This document shows, piece after piece, positions 47,960-58,734 of a stretch of 64,000 nucleotides of DNA. The position numbers and the translations under genes are program-made. The stretch is from the NCBI RefSeq assembly GCF_018991925.1, contig NW_024724368.1:3004742-3068741 (forward strand), in the 5' to 3' direction. Positions within the stretch are counted from its first letter, which is position 1. Each line of letters starts with the position of its first letter. Source of the DNA: Homarus americanus. Its lineage: Eukaryota; Arthropoda; Malacostraca; Decapoda; Nephropidae. Below the pieces are notes generated by a model that worked only from the letters and a program-made list of their open reading frames with translations, did no database searches and was not told the DNA's origin.

Positions 47960-50746
47960 TAGTTTGCCGGACAATAACCTTTAAGCTATGTCAAGTATTT
48001 CCTTCCTAGACTCTATTGTATGTCAACAAACACTAAAGGATGTGCTATAAACCCAACAAAAATTCCAGTATATTATTTTCGAGGTAGACCATGTGTAAAG
48101 TGGAATGTTTTGCGTGTCAAAAGGTCTTACTGCACCCTGTAGAGTCGCATGTATATAAAACACATTCTTTTACACTGAAAATTATTAAGATCTGAACTGC
48201 CCCGTCCGAGGCATTGCAGAATCTCCCCTTGCTCGCCCACGATTAAAGACAACTATTTAAATTTCTGACAAAGGGTATCGAGTATCCAAGTTTTTTTTTA
48301 ATGTTATGTTACCTAATAATAACTACAGATTAGATTTATACGTTTATTTTAGCTTTATAAAGTATTATTAGTGTACGTTCGAAAAGCTCATTCTCATGCG
48401 TTCATAACCGCATCAAGCGTAATCAATTTATAAACAAACTCTCTTCTCTGAGTACTTTATTATTACTTAAATAATTATAATTCCTCTATGGAAGTTATTT
48501 TAATATTTTTTCACTGCCAGATTATCCCTTTCGCATCCATGACAAGCGATTTTTTTTTGTCTTTGATATTGAGTTTCTTGGGCGTGTTGCCGACTTAGGA
48601 AATTGAAAAAATTACAGCCAGGGAAGCGAGGTATATAATATTCTCATTTAATCTAGTATCCCTGTCGAATCAATCATTATTACCGATATGACGAAATCTA
48701 AAATGGCGGAGGTAGAGGAAAGGTAGAATGACGCAGTAGAATGACGTAGTGAAAGTCATCTCACCCGGACATTGCCCAAAGTGAAAGGTCATAGCTTTTT
48801 TCTTGAATTACACGATACAAACACCACACTAAAAGGTGTGTCCCTCAATGTTGTCAATGCCTACGTGCCTCCCTCCACCCCTACTGTACCTGTCCCACCA
48901 CACCATATCACCTCCTCCACACCCCACTGTACTTCGCCACGCCTAGTACATAGGCAACCCTGAGCCTGGCCGCACTGTTTGTAAACTTTGTGGTCAACCG
49001 ACTCTCACACCCTCTTTCACCACATCCTCATTTGCCCTATGACCTCCTCCTACAGGTCCCCAGCCGTTACCAACACCTAAGGGGGTGCCCAATAAACTAG
49101 CCCCCTCCGGGGCAATCTGTAATCTGTTACCAACATCTCTTCCCTCCCTGACCAGATATCCCTCCTCCTAGTCACAGGCCTGGCACTTGACATTATTAGG
49201 GACCTGCCATACTTTGCCATAAACAGATAAATTGTACCGGGAATTTTCTCCCCACACACTCATCATTCTGTCACTTTATGTAACTTGCTGACAAAACCCA
49301 CGACCCTTCAGGCCTTTACGCCCTTTATGCATGAGTCACAAAGGCAAGCATGAACTCCGCATGCTTCCCAGTTGGGCACTGTAAACGCTTCTGCGCTTCA
49401 CCTTGCACAGGATGTAAGGGGGTGCCCAATAAACTAGCCCCCTCGTGGGCAATCTGTAAAAAAATCTAATGTCCACATCGAGAGAAAGACTTTATACTTT
49501 CTAGTCGACGGTGAATATTGTAATAAGGAAATGGTTGTCTGTTTTGAAGTAATAAGTTGTAAAAATAAAGTTGAGTTTGCGAGTGTTTGTGTGAATTGAA
49601 TTGTGGGATCGTGCAATAGTCCATGCTTAAGTAACATTAGATAATAACATTACTACTACTCTATCTTCCTCGCCACTAATCGGCCTGTTAGCTATTTGGA
49701 CATGTCATTGCACGGTATGTTTAAAGTCAGTTTCCAAAAGTTTATAGACGATGTAAGAAAACCTAAAATCATCCCCATATAGCCAAGTTTACCAAAGGTA
49801 AAAAATGAACGAAGGTGAACTAAATATTTGGAAGTCAAATGAGATCTTGCAGTACACAGCCGCTGGAGTAACATCCTATGTCGCTGTAGCCAAATACTAC
49901 AGCTGATTTATCCAAAGGTACGAACCATTATATACAAAATTTATAGAAAAATGGGGAAAATAAATTTATATATTGGAGTTCAAAAGTAAAGGAAGAGGTA
50001 AGTGGATATGAGGTTAGGCCAAGCTCTGTCTAACGGGACTGCCAGCATGACCAACCCGTTATATGCTTAATGTACCGGTTAAGTCTGGTGAAAATACATG
50101 AATTCTATAACATGCAAAATGTATATTATATATTTGTATTTTTAAATATATAAAATTAGATAATGATACAGATGGTGAATGACCTTGACAATATTTATTC
50201 AGCAGTTTAATAAAATTATTAATTTTGATGATGAAATTACTGAACTTAGAAATCATTATGAAATAACAGTGTGAGCAATAAAACCATTTCTCTTGATAAA
50301 CTGCCACTTGAGTGACGTGTGAATCTGGAAGGGTGGCCGGGATGACGAGTGGCAGAAGCCTCGTGTCAGTGACATCACCTGACCCACATATCACCTTGTC
50401 TTGAAGAACAAAACTTCATGGACCACTAAATTAAGTGTTGTGCTAAATTACACGGTGACTGTAAAACTGTTGTTGTTCGTACAAACAAGATCTTACTATC
50501 CACCAAGTGTCCAACATGCGTTCATTAGCTCAGTCAACATGTCGACCTTCACGTGCGATAATAACAACTTTTGGTTAACATAAAAAAAACACTAATTCTA
50601 ATTATCTTATAAACAACTGAACTGCCTTAAAGGATACTGTACAGTCGGATCACATAAATGCTTTTTAACAATCACCCATAAATTAAAAAAAACAAGTACT
50701 GTACTCACAAAAAAAGAGCCGAAAATAGCATGGCAGAGAGAGCCAT
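32458..50746 (-). CDS. Secreted CUB-serine protease with Gly/Ser repeat linker (12-exon gene model)
   Basis: Exons: 50709-50746, 43368-43462, 42920-43066, 40894-41029, 40087-40214, 39290-39778, 38215-38300, 35832-36114, 35442-35607, 34034-34248, 33221-33426, 32458-32625. All are GT-AG and in phase, giving 718 aa. Residues 1 to about 22 are a signal peptide ([19 protein letters not shown]). About 50-94 is a Cys-rich motif ending GLCCLF. About 95-230 is a CUB domain. About 235-340 is a Gly/Ser repeat then poly-Thr. About 345-467 is a Pro-rich then basic linker. From about 479 comes a trypsin-type domain with His519 (LTAAHC), Asp570 (NDLAVLK) and Ser666 (GDSGGP). Asp660, six before the Ser, predicts cleavage after Lys/Arg. 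The protein is likely a secreted zymogen like crustacean CUB-serine proteases. The activation sequence R|ITFG departs from the usual IVGG. The substrate is unknown. Confidence 0.88.
33221..33426 (-). CDS. CUB-serine protease exon 11
   Basis: Acceptor CTGAAGCAG, donor AAT|GTAAGT. Contains [12 protein letters not shown] and the S1-pocket Asp in NGDSCN at the exon end. Confidence 0.92.
34034..34248 (-). CDS. CUB-serine protease exon 10 (catalytic Asp)
   Basis: Acceptor TTATTTCCTAG, donor ACCC|GTGAGT. Contains [29 protein letters not shown] and IQKICLP. Confidence 0.93.
34307..34614. mobile_element. Non-autonomous TIR element in protease intron 9
   Basis: The left end TACAGGTACTCCCCGAC and the reversed right end TACAGGTACTCCCCGAC are identical over 17 bases. 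TAAGTCG words occur near both ends. A minus-strand trace [20 protein letters not shown] (about 34410-34470) looks like the first residues of a Tigger-type transposase, so this is an internally deleted copy. Confidence 0.8.
35442..35607 (-). CDS. CUB-serine protease exon 9 (activation site, catalytic His)
   Basis: Acceptor TTTTCCACGACAG, donor TCCTC|GTAAGT. Contains [26 protein letters not shown] and VLTAAHCV. Confidence 0.93.
35832..36114 (-). CDS. CUB-serine protease exon 8 (basic linker)
   Basis: Acceptor TCACCTTTCAG, phase 0; donor CTTTT|GTAAGT, phase 1. Arg-rich, low in Cys, probably an exposed linker before the protease domain ([16 protein letters not shown]). Confidence 0.82.
36115..38214 (-). 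other. Intron 7 of the protease gene
   Basis: Mostly AT-rich. 36600-36690 is a CCTAACC-rich repeat with AGGGGCAGAGCCCCT. 37440-37720 is a GC-rich island with a TTATAAGG word at 37564 (plus strand). Confidence 0.5.
38215..38300 (-). CDS. CUB-serine protease exon 7 (Pro-rich, one Cys)
   Basis: Acceptor GTTAATTGCAG, donor AGAGGG|GTAAGT. Encodes [19 protein letters not shown]; the single Cys could pair with the protease domain. Confidence 0.75.
38805..38880. repeat. (TA)n microsatellite
   Basis: About 76 bases of uninterrupted TA inside protease intron 6, immediately 5' of Penelope-like sequence. Confidence 0.97.
38884..39062 (+). mobile_element. Penelope-like element fragment with hammerhead-like motif
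   Basis: CCCTGAAGATGTGAATTACA then CGAAAGCGCTTGGGAAC (38963-38997) has the CTGANGA...GAAA layout common in Penelope-like element ends. The flanking TTCCTTGTGGTTATCAGCAT recurs at about 20270-20292. A second (TA)n follows at 39034-39061. No ORF survives. The assignment rests on motif resemblance. Confidence 0.35.
39290..39778 (-). CDS. CUB-serine protease exon 6 (CUB end, Gly/Ser repeat, poly-Thr)
   Basis: Donor ACTA|GTAAGT at 39289. The first third finishes the CUB domain ([20 protein letters not shown]). The rest encodes a Gly/Ser repeat and then a run of Thr. The acceptor is less certain: the AG before 39778 (GATGTGTGAG) gives the right phase but a weak pyrimidine tract. Confidence 0.75.
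39325..39600. repeat. Coding minisatellite (GGSGGGS)
   Basis: A 21-base unit, CCACTTCCTCCACCGCTGCCT on one strand split as CCACTTCCTCC and ACCGCTGCCT, repeats about 11 times within exon 6. It encodes alternating Gly and Ser. Two units are variant (poly-Ala-free, GAGS and VSGGL stretch near 39400-39430). Confidence 0.92.
40087..40214 (-). CDS. CUB-serine protease exon 5 (CUB)
   Basis: Acceptor TATTACCGACAG, donor AACCT|GTAAGT. Encodes [20 protein letters not shown] and a second Cys in PYCGYLTG, matching the central strands of a CUB domain. Confidence 0.88.
40485..40595. repeat. GA-rich low-complexity tract
   Basis: Purine-rich plus strand with two copies of GATGAAGAAGAGAGTCGAGA about 70 bases apart. 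Confidence 0.75.
40664..40735. repeat. Short tandem repeat, about 28 bp x 3
   Basis: Unit contains TACTACTCAGAGGGCCACT; three copies in protease intron 4. Confidence 0.85.
40894..41029 (-). CDS. CUB-serine protease exon 4 (CUB start)
   Basis: Acceptor GTTTTGCTCAG, donor GTGAG|GTAAGT. Begins [20 protein letters not shown], the typical first strand of a CUB domain, with Cys in DTCSFQV and EYCAV. Confidence 0.9.
42490..42805. repeat. 21-bp minisatellite
   Basis: About 15 copies of ATCATGGGGTACAGGAGGAGG, with 22-base variants (GGAGAG) later. In protease intron 3. Confidence 0.93.
42920..43066 (-). CDS. CUB-serine protease exon 3 (Cys-rich motif)
   Basis: Acceptor CTCCTTGCAG, donor CCTCT|GTGAGT. 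Six Cys in the order C-x8-C-x5-C-x11-C-x6-CC. This short motif commonly precedes CUB domains in arthropod secreted proteases (from memory of the family pattern). Confidence 0.87.
43368..43462 (-). CDS. CUB-serine protease exon 2
   Basis: Acceptor TACCCGCTGCAG, donor GAGAT|GTAAGG. Encodes the end of the signal peptide and the mature N-terminus ([20 protein letters not shown]). Phase fits exon 1 and exon 3 only in this frame. Confidence 0.75.
43525..43570. repeat. (GA)n microsatellite
   Basis: About 40 bases of near-perfect GA in protease intron 1. Confidence 0.95.
43637..43843. repeat. Two (TA)n tracts flanking a hairpin
   Basis: TA tracts at 43637-43710 and 43773-43843. The 60-base unique spacer contains CAACATCTCAA and TTGAGGTGTTG, an 11-base stem with one mismatch around a GC-rich loop. 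Confidence 0.9.
47906..47959. repeat. (TTA)n microsatellite
   Basis: About 18 trinucleotide units. Confidence 0.97.
48770..49125 (+). mobile_element. Possible decayed non-LTR retrotransposon fragment
   Basis: [13 protein letters not shown] resembles an endonuclease (EEP) strand. It is followed by [12 protein letters not shown], like the C-terminal Cys motif of non-LTR ORF2. The two lie close together with the RT missing, so this would be a deleted copy. The end GGGGGTGCCCAATAAACTAG recurs at 49420. Confidence 0.35.
49664..49698 (-). mobile_element. CR1-like 3' tip
   Basis: CTTCCTCGCCACTAATCGGC then CTGTTAGC matches the 3' end of the CR1-like copies at 27987 and 62205. Confidence 0.4.
50709..50746 (-). 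CDS. CUB-serine protease exon 1 (start, signal peptide)
   Basis: ATG at 50744-50746 in CAACATGG context, [12 protein letters not shown], donor TTTTTTT|GTGAGT. It ends in phase 2, matching exon 2; joining gives a continuous hydrophobic signal peptide. Confidence 0.72.
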
Positions 50747-53090
50747 GTTGTGCTGTGGTTCTCCCAAGTCCACACACACACTGAGCCACAACTGTTGCCC
50801 CTGGTCAACCTTGCTCCCTGGGCGGGCGCTCTTGACCGCTAGTAACCCCGGGTGTTGGTGGAGACCTTGCGTGGGACGCCCGGGTGACTACACACCCTGC
50901 CACAGACTGGAGGCAGCTGTCTTCCCTCCTCCCTTCTCCACTATGATGGAACCCCACCACATTTCCGAACCTACACACATATCTCTACCACCCCCCCCCC
51001 CACACACACACTTCCACCACGCTCCCTAGCCTGCTCCCCTACACATACCTCTATCCCCCTCTCTAACCTGCCCCTTCGCACACACGCGAGCTTTTTTTTT
51101 TAATAATTGAAAAAATAACCGTCTTTTTTAATTCCCCTTTCTCTCCCTCTCTCTCTCTATCTGTTTCCAGCCTTTCTCTCTTTCGTTGTATTTAGACAAT
51201 TAGCCAACAAACCATTGCGCCCAGGTTGTAACAGTTACCAAACTCTTCAATAACGTCTTCCTTCCTGTGTTATGTGGGTCAGCGAAGGTTGTGCCATGGC
51301 TTGCTATTACTACAACTCCTCTTAACCTAGAAAATGTGTTTATTTTCTAAGTTCTTCATATGCAGTGAAGAATTACAGATTTTTTTTTATCTCCAATACC
51401 GCAATCACGACCCAACTTGTTCCCGACACGGGTTTCTTTCATAATGGTTTGGACAAGGATCATATAGTTTTTCTTTTTATCCACTATTCAGGACTAATTT
51501 GTTAGGAAACTATATGCAACTTTATACAAGGAAGGATTTTTTAACTCGTGTAACTAACTGGTGGGGAACCTCATGGGCACGACAGCTGCATTACGAAGAG
51601 GGATCACTTGTCCGCCCACTGCTCGTCAACACGACCTATTTGGAAGCCATGAGGCAATAAACTATTATTCCTTCACCTGTGTCTCGTGACCGGAAAAAGC
51701 ATCACAGACAGGTTTATTCACTCACTAGCAATATAATGATACTACAATAATCCAGGCTTAGATTTATGATGGACATTATAATGTGACAGTATCAAAGGCT
51801 ATCGGAGGCCTGAAGGATTCTTCCTTGGTCGTACATTATAAGTTTGGCTGAAGCATCAGTGTACCTCTCCTGTTTCTTTGTTTACTACACCAGTGATTGT
51901 TCATTTATGTTCCATATATGAACTTATAAGTGCTAACTCAGACGTTAGCCATGAACTAATTACGGTACTGCACATACCGTATATAATTAGTACCCAGGTA
52001 CCCTCAGCATGTGCTCCACAAGGCGCCTGGAAAAGGAATGGGTGAGGCACATAATGTTACGCTAATTGAGGATAATTGTGAAATAACGATTTGTTTTTAA
52101 CTTCTGACTGGCCATAGAGGATCATATACATGAATAGCTTCATACATAAGCTAACTTACTGTAGCTACTACAATTTGGCTATCTTATGATGGTTAACGAC
52201 GTCTTAAATGAAACTGCAAATTTATCATAAACGAAAACACGTCCATTATCTTTATTTGGCAAAAACATCTGTTGCTTCTTAAAGTTTAATCGGCGACTAT
52301 CCTTATTAAGTGTGATACACACACACATACACAGGCGCGGGAGTGGAAAACGTAGTTTGATAATGAAGAGGAACACAGGAAACCACAAGCATCAAGAGTG
52401 AGTTGTTTAATACAATCGCCTAATGTTTCGAAACATTATCTATTGCACCCATAGTAGAGCATTAAGGGACAAGTTCTAAAGTATTTGTGTATATTAATAA
52501 TAGAAAAAAATATTGAATATAAAAAAATCACAAACAATAAATCAATGTAAACAAAGACGGGATAAAAACAGGAGACTAGATAATCGATTAACAATGTCTA
52601 ACACACTAAACACACAAAAGTGAAGAGGTGAAAGAATAATGATAGCGGCACACAAACCTTAATTCGAGAAACACAGTAATTCACAGGAAGCCATAACACT
52701 GATAATAGGTTTAAGTCGATATTGAAAAAAATAAAACCTTCCATGGTGGATAAGTGTCTCGTTTCTGATCTTAAAAACTGAAATGTTCGCGTATGAGAAC
52801 GGGTGATCATGTTGGTGGGCGTGGTTACATTTAGCCGAGAGTCTTTTTGTTTTGTCAATATACGCTGCCCTAAAGCTTGCACACACACACACGACAACTT
52901 GGGCTGGGAAATAGAAACACGGACAGAGCAAAGCATTTTCATCTTGATTATACCACGAAGATCCTAATAGTGAAAAAACTTTTATATGTTCACGATTTTC
53001 TTCCCCAGTGATTACCAGCATGAGTCCTGTTAATTATTGTGCATATTTATACAGGATGTAAACAGTTAACAACACCAATATAAAGTATAA
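50747..53090. other. Intergenic, upstream of the protease gene
   Basis: Nothing coding recognised. 50790-51060 is GC-richer and may contain the protease promoter. 52236-52335 is a dispersed repeat related to 1532-1617. Confidence 0.4.
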
Positions 53091-53104
53091 TGCGAAGTAA
53101 ACTT

Positions 53105-53380
53105 TTAACGTTTAGGTTTCAACACAACTTCCATCATTCGCGACCATCTTAAATCCGATTCTCCAATTAGTTCAAGACATTCTGCCAGTTGCGGCCGAGT
53201 GGTTTTATGAATTGTATTATGTGGTCTTGCTACTGGGTTCATCCCCAGCATAATGTAGTTTTGATGACTAAACAACATATTTGACATGCCCCACAAAAAA
53301 AAGTTGTCTAATGAGGACACAAGTGAGGGAGCGGACCAAGAAATTGGTCAACTTCCACCAGTTGACAAATGACGGCAGTT
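53105..53380 (-). mobile_element. Possible mariner/Tc1-type transposase C-terminal remnant
   Basis: SSLDNFFLWGMSNM resembles the PDLxPLDFFLWG signature at the last catalytic Asp of mariner transposases. The following RPQLAECLELI region could be its tail, with the frame broken upstream. Weak. Confidence 0.3.
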
Positions 53381-56300
53381 ATGACGACACCTGAGACTTT
53401 GTACTTTACCTGTAAAGTTGTCATCCGATGTTAACACTGACCGCATTTAAAATTATGTTATATGTACACCCAAAGTTAATAATCCTTAAAGTTACAAACA
53501 GTTTTATTCCAGTGGTAAGCTAGTTAATATGAAATAGAAAAGAGAAAAAATTATCAGGACTCACAGCGTATCTTTAACAATCAAAATGGTTTATTCCTGT
53601 AGAGTTCTAGGTGAGTGCGGATGACGTTATCACAGCGTCATATCTGGAACATCCTGGCGGGCGAGTTGCAAGGTGTCACCAAAGTCAGTCCCACCGCCGA
53701 AGAGAAACTTTAACACTTGTGGTACAGAGAATATTAACAAATACTTCAACAGAGAGAAAATTAAATATCGTATAACTCACATAATGTTATGGTAAGGCGC
53801 AAACTTGTTACAAACACACGAACTAATTAACAATAAAAACTAACCACAGGTTATCGAAGGGAGAATGAGAATCTTGCTTCACTTTTATGGATAGACAACA
53901 TGAAGACGAAGGCATTGCTTTTATGTAGACAGTTGATAATGTATTAAATTTCTAACAAATATATCACAGAGTTGTTGTCAGTTTCAAAGTTCTGTTTATC
54001 AGGGCACCGGGCTCAGCCCCTTGTTACTTTCAGTACTCCAGACCTCGGTCACAGTGAAGAAAATTACACCTGCGGAAACACTTCAGTGTTTGCAATTGGT
54101 CATCACCCAGATCTTCAAATGAGAGAAGAAATCAATATAATGCTCATTAGAGAGAACTTTTACTTGTTCCGTACAATCAGAATGAAGAAAATCAAAACAC
54201 GAAGCAATATTAGACAAAATATGTCATCGGACGCAAGGGAGTCAGTACAGGATATGGGAGTATTAATGTTTGACGAGATGACACCCCCAGACTGCCCAGA
54301 GAGCACAACAAGGTATACATCACTTCGACAAAGATGAATGCTGATGATATGTGGCAGAAAAGTAATGGCTTTAGAGAGAGGTAACGAATAAGTGCCAGCA
54401 AACTGTGCGTCATTAAGCGGGCTGTAGTGGTTATGTTGGCCTGAGGTCTGCCGGCAGCAACATCCTGGTTGACCAGGTAATTCTTCAGAAATTTGGTTGC
54501 CTAAAGCACTACTGTGGTAGAAACTCCATCCTCAACACTTATCAAGGTAAACACCAGATAACTATATACACAGTGATGTCTATCTTCAGAGTCAAGGAAA
54601 GAAAACTATAGAAGAGACGTAAAAAGAGGATTTAAATATTGGTCGTAGTCGTTGTGTTGGGCGGTCATAAGGCTGGACAGTAGGAAAATTTTACAGGAGT
54701 CCCAGATTAATTTTTTTTACACCTTACTGCTACTCACTCTGGGTCTCACCCTGCCAAGATTCAGCCATGTATCCTGAACTTTGGCAAATAGTAATGAGAC
54801 TGAACTCTTGCCCTGCTGTATCGCTCACCGTATTACTGTAATATATGGCAGACATATACTTAGTTACTAATGGTAAAACGATCACCTTGCATGAAAACAA
54901 TATATACACACTGGCGCTCCTCTCATTCCTCTTCACTGTGATCCATCTGTATAGTATTCATGACTTCCCAAGGTTCTTTTAGTCGACTTTGAGTGAATTA
55001 TGCGGTAAACTCTCGTGTCTCAAAATTGCCTGTGCTGTACAAGAAAACTAAATCGAATCTTATTTCATCTTTATAATTAGTTATGTAGACGCTGATACAC
55101 TGTAGGTGGATAAAGTAGGTGTTGTAACATACTACAGTAGTGTATTTGTAAATTAACCCGTGATATTTGCGCGCGCGCGCACGCACACACAGTGAGTAAG
55201 ATACAGGATGTGGAGATTAAAATTTATTAAAAAATATAAAACAAACAAGATAAATAAAAAAGTCACAAGACGTTTAATAGACACAACGTGGTTTATATAC
55301 AGTAAACCACATCAAATTTTCGAGGTTCGGTAAATATTTGTGGAAACTACGTGCAAGTCATTAATGTGTAAAGTGTAAAGTTAACAATGAGAAGATGATG
55401 CCTTACACAAAAATAAAGAAAACATTCATATCTAGTATAAAACAGCCTGATGTACACTACCCCATGCACACTACGGCTGTCTTAATTTCTTACCTTATAT
55501 AAACCCCAGTAATACCATAGACCCAGACAATGGTGGTTGGTATCATCGCTCTTGGCAAGATGGTCAACATTTCTACCTTGTTCTGGATAAACAGATATAA
55601 ACACACCCACTATAGTTCTTACTTCATGTTGCTAAGATATCAGATTAATTTTTTGGGCTGGAAGGAGACTATATCTTGAGAAATAAAGCAGATGTTTGGC
55701 GATATATACAGTATTCCCTCAAGGTACACACATTTTGATAACTTGGGAGGAGACTGAAACCAGTGACGCCGACGCCCATCTCTGTGCATCCAAGCGAGCG
55801 GGGTTTTGTGATGCATTCGAGTGGATGTCTTTCAAAGTCGATAATTCTATGAAACCATCGTAAATTAGAAATGAAATATACGCATAATTATCTCGAATTA
55901 TGAGAATCACACTGCATTAGGTATTTGTTCCTCACAGCACCACCGTTCACCACGCCGTCACAATCTTTTCCTCGGTCACCAGACACAACCTATAACATCA
56001 TTTTCTCATCCACCCTAGCCCCAACACAACTTCTTTCTTCATCTTCTATCACAATTTTATACTTGACTATTCATTCACCAGGTTTATCTAGGTGCTGATA
56101 GTTAATGAATACATCTAATCACAATTTATGCCTCTTGAAAGACTCGTAAATTAAAGCTGCCATTATACGTTCTTCATAGTATCAATTTTTTATGGCAAGA
56201 TAGGATGTCCTTTTTTTCATCTTGGACATCTTCATTATTTGCTAAAAAAAATCTAATGAACACAAACTCTTCCTTAGTCTATCTTAATTTGTCTTGTTCC

Positions 56301-57225
56301 CATCTATTATAAGTTAAATAATACTTCTTAACGAGATAACACTCTTTTCGTTCTCACCATATATGCGTGCTGACATGTACTCAAACCCTCATCACTTACA
56401 CCTCGCTTCCTCACATGGACAGACACACATATGCCACCTTACACCTACACACACCTGTTATACTGATCCAATCCCACACATACTTGTACGTACACGCACG
56501 CTCACACACAGGCACACGCAGATATGGGGAAGAAACGGAGGAGAGTTTTCCCAAGTGCCTCTAACCTTTTATATAAACAAGAAGAAGCAGGGAGGGGGCC
56601 AGTAGGAGACGCCCTGGGAGAGGTGTGTTGCTGACTGGGAATAGATTATCCAAGGTTCGCACGATCAACATTCCTCGTATGTAAAGATATAACATGCGCC
56701 TAAAACTTGAGGCATTTGCTTGTACAATATCAAAATCAGACTTCGACTCTATCTTAACCAGATACGTTGAAATTATCTGGTTTGCATACTATGGAGTGTA
56801 TGGTAGGTGTAACTTTTACTTTATTCTTGGAAGTTATTTTGTGTTTTGGTTTACGTCAACCAGTCCGGTGTGTTCTTAGATCTTTGTATATGAGGAATAT
56901 TTATGGTACGAACCTTTTAAGGACCTGGACCCTTCACCTCCCTGGGACAAAATTTTTTACACTCATATAGAACTTTCTTTTCAATTATCGTTATTAAACT
57001 CAATCTATTAGGAGTATCTGGGGACGTGACGCCTCTGTTATAAAAAGCTTCCGTTCCTGGTGGCGGATATGACCCACTATCACACCGGAAGGCACTAAGG
57101 AAGGGTGACAACACTCACCTAGATATGATAATATTTTGGTTATGGACAATATGGTTTCTTAGGTCACAGTTGAATATTAAAATTGTTGCAGATACATTAC
57201 CACTACCCCCACTACTATTACTACC

Positions 57226-57259
<34 letters not shown>

Positions 57260-58566
57260 TTTCAGTAAAATCGTCATAGACCTGTGCCCGGGTGGGCTAA
57301 TTCCCGTTAAAAAAACAAGTTTGTAATTGCTTCAGGTGTATACAGACGATGCACGTTTACAGTTCAGCATTATATGAACACAGCATAAATAAAGGGGGGG
57401 GGGGACTAAGAGAAGTAAAAGATCAAGCTCAAGAAACAAGTAGAAAAATTATGAAAAGTGATAGACGAAGGCAAAGAAGACAACGAGCAAAAACAAGAAG
57501 AGGAAAAAGAAGCAAAAGAAGAAACAATGGGAATGCTTGAGTGATGAGAAAGGTGAATGAACAAGTTGCTTGACCCCACTGTTTGTCGAGGGCTTAGTCA
57601 TGTACACACACACCTTACAGGGCTCAGTTCCACGAACATTAGTACAATGAACATTCTTAACTGGTTAAACTTAAATAAAAACGTACAGCATCACCATCCA
57701 AAAAATAACATCACTGAAACTAACGTATAACATTTATATTTGTTAATTTCGTTTTTTTTTTCACCTTTACATCTCGATGAACGTTTATTTATCCCAATAT
57801 CCATCGCTATCTTTATCTTACGACACAGCTGGACGTGTACAGTATAGTCAACTAGGCTACGCAACGACTTCTTTTTTTACGTTGACATCTTCACATGAAC
57901 GCCTTAGGAAGAGGAGGAGGCATATCATAAAAAGGGCGTTTTGACGGTAGTAATGAATGTTGAAGCACCTTTATCAACGTCAAGTCGTGATTGAGAAGAA
58001 CACAAGACAACAGAGTGAAAATAAATACAGTAAACAGGACAGTAAGATAATAAGGATGAAGTAAGGGGTCGTGATTCTCTTTAATTACTAGAATTCCTAC
58101 GTTTTCACTTACTTCAACAAGGTGCCAGGTTTCGTGAGCAAATGTGGTCTGTAAACAACACATGCTCGTGGTGTTTAGAAGTCTGGTGGTCGGTGCTGCT
58201 TTCAAGGCAAAACTGTTCTAAGTTATCTATCACCCTCACAAGTTGGTCCTCCTACCATGTCCATCCATCATCACCTTTCACAACTGTGTTTTGCGAATGT
58301 GTATGATCAATTGCTAATGCCTTGCTACACCAAGTAGTCGTTGATGCAAAAAGTTGTATCCACCATATCACACAAAAATTATATCAATCAAAGCTTAGAA
58401 AAAGCAAAATTCGTCCAATGAAGATTTCTAGGCATTTTTTTTAAATAAATAACGGTAGGAATTAATTTATTATGTGGAAACATAGAAACAGATACTTCAT
58501 TTGTTTTTATTTAATATATTACCGAAGATATACTCTATAGGTCTTATTCGATTTTTCCCAATTCAT
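53381..58566. other. Intergenic, no confident gene
   Basis: AT-rich. 54430-54480 (GTCTGCCGGCAGCAACATCC then TGGTTGACCAGGTAATTC) resembles a repeat I recall from decapod genomes. (GCGC)n at 55169-55181, (AAT)n at 57223-57257, and a repeat end CCCGGGTGGGCTAATTCCCG at 57287. A 121-codon plus ORF at 53972-54337 has no recognisable domain. Confidence 0.4.
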
Positions 58567-58716
58567 GTGGTGGCCATCTTGGATCTTTCCCATTTATGGG
58601 CTTTAGGGAAAATATTCAGCTTACCACAAAAACCTTTTTTTTTTCTTCACAAATCTGCCAAGTTGAATATTTCCCCTAAAGCCCCTTAAATGGGAAAAAT
58701 CCAAGATGGCCACCAC
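58567..58716. repeat. Foldback (inverted repeat, about 57-base arms)
   Basis: GTGGTGGCCATCTTGGATCT at the left pairs with AAATCCAAGATGGCCACCAC at the right. The arms are near-complementary over 57 bases with a loop of about 37 bases. Confidence 0.85.
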
Positions 58717-58734
58717 ACTTTTAAAGTACTATTA

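Larger units (their letters stand above)
43844..50708 (-). other. Intron 1 of the protease gene (about 7.2 kb in all)
   Basis: Holds (GA)n at 45207-45254, (CA)n at 47683-47702, (CT)n at 47829-47855, a (TTA)n tract at 47906-47959 and retroelement debris at 48770-49460. A GC-richer, partly open minus-strand stretch at 45600-45830 is a possible unassigned exon. Confidence 0.6.

Noticed and set aside
53972..54337. 121-codon plus-strand ORF not based on a repeat
   Set aside because: No recognised domain, no splice partner, and in this much AT-rich sequence one such ORF is expected by chance. Left as non-coding.
57891..58205. 104-codon minus-strand ORF with a hydrophobic segment
   Set aside because: No family resemblance or splice context; treated as chance.
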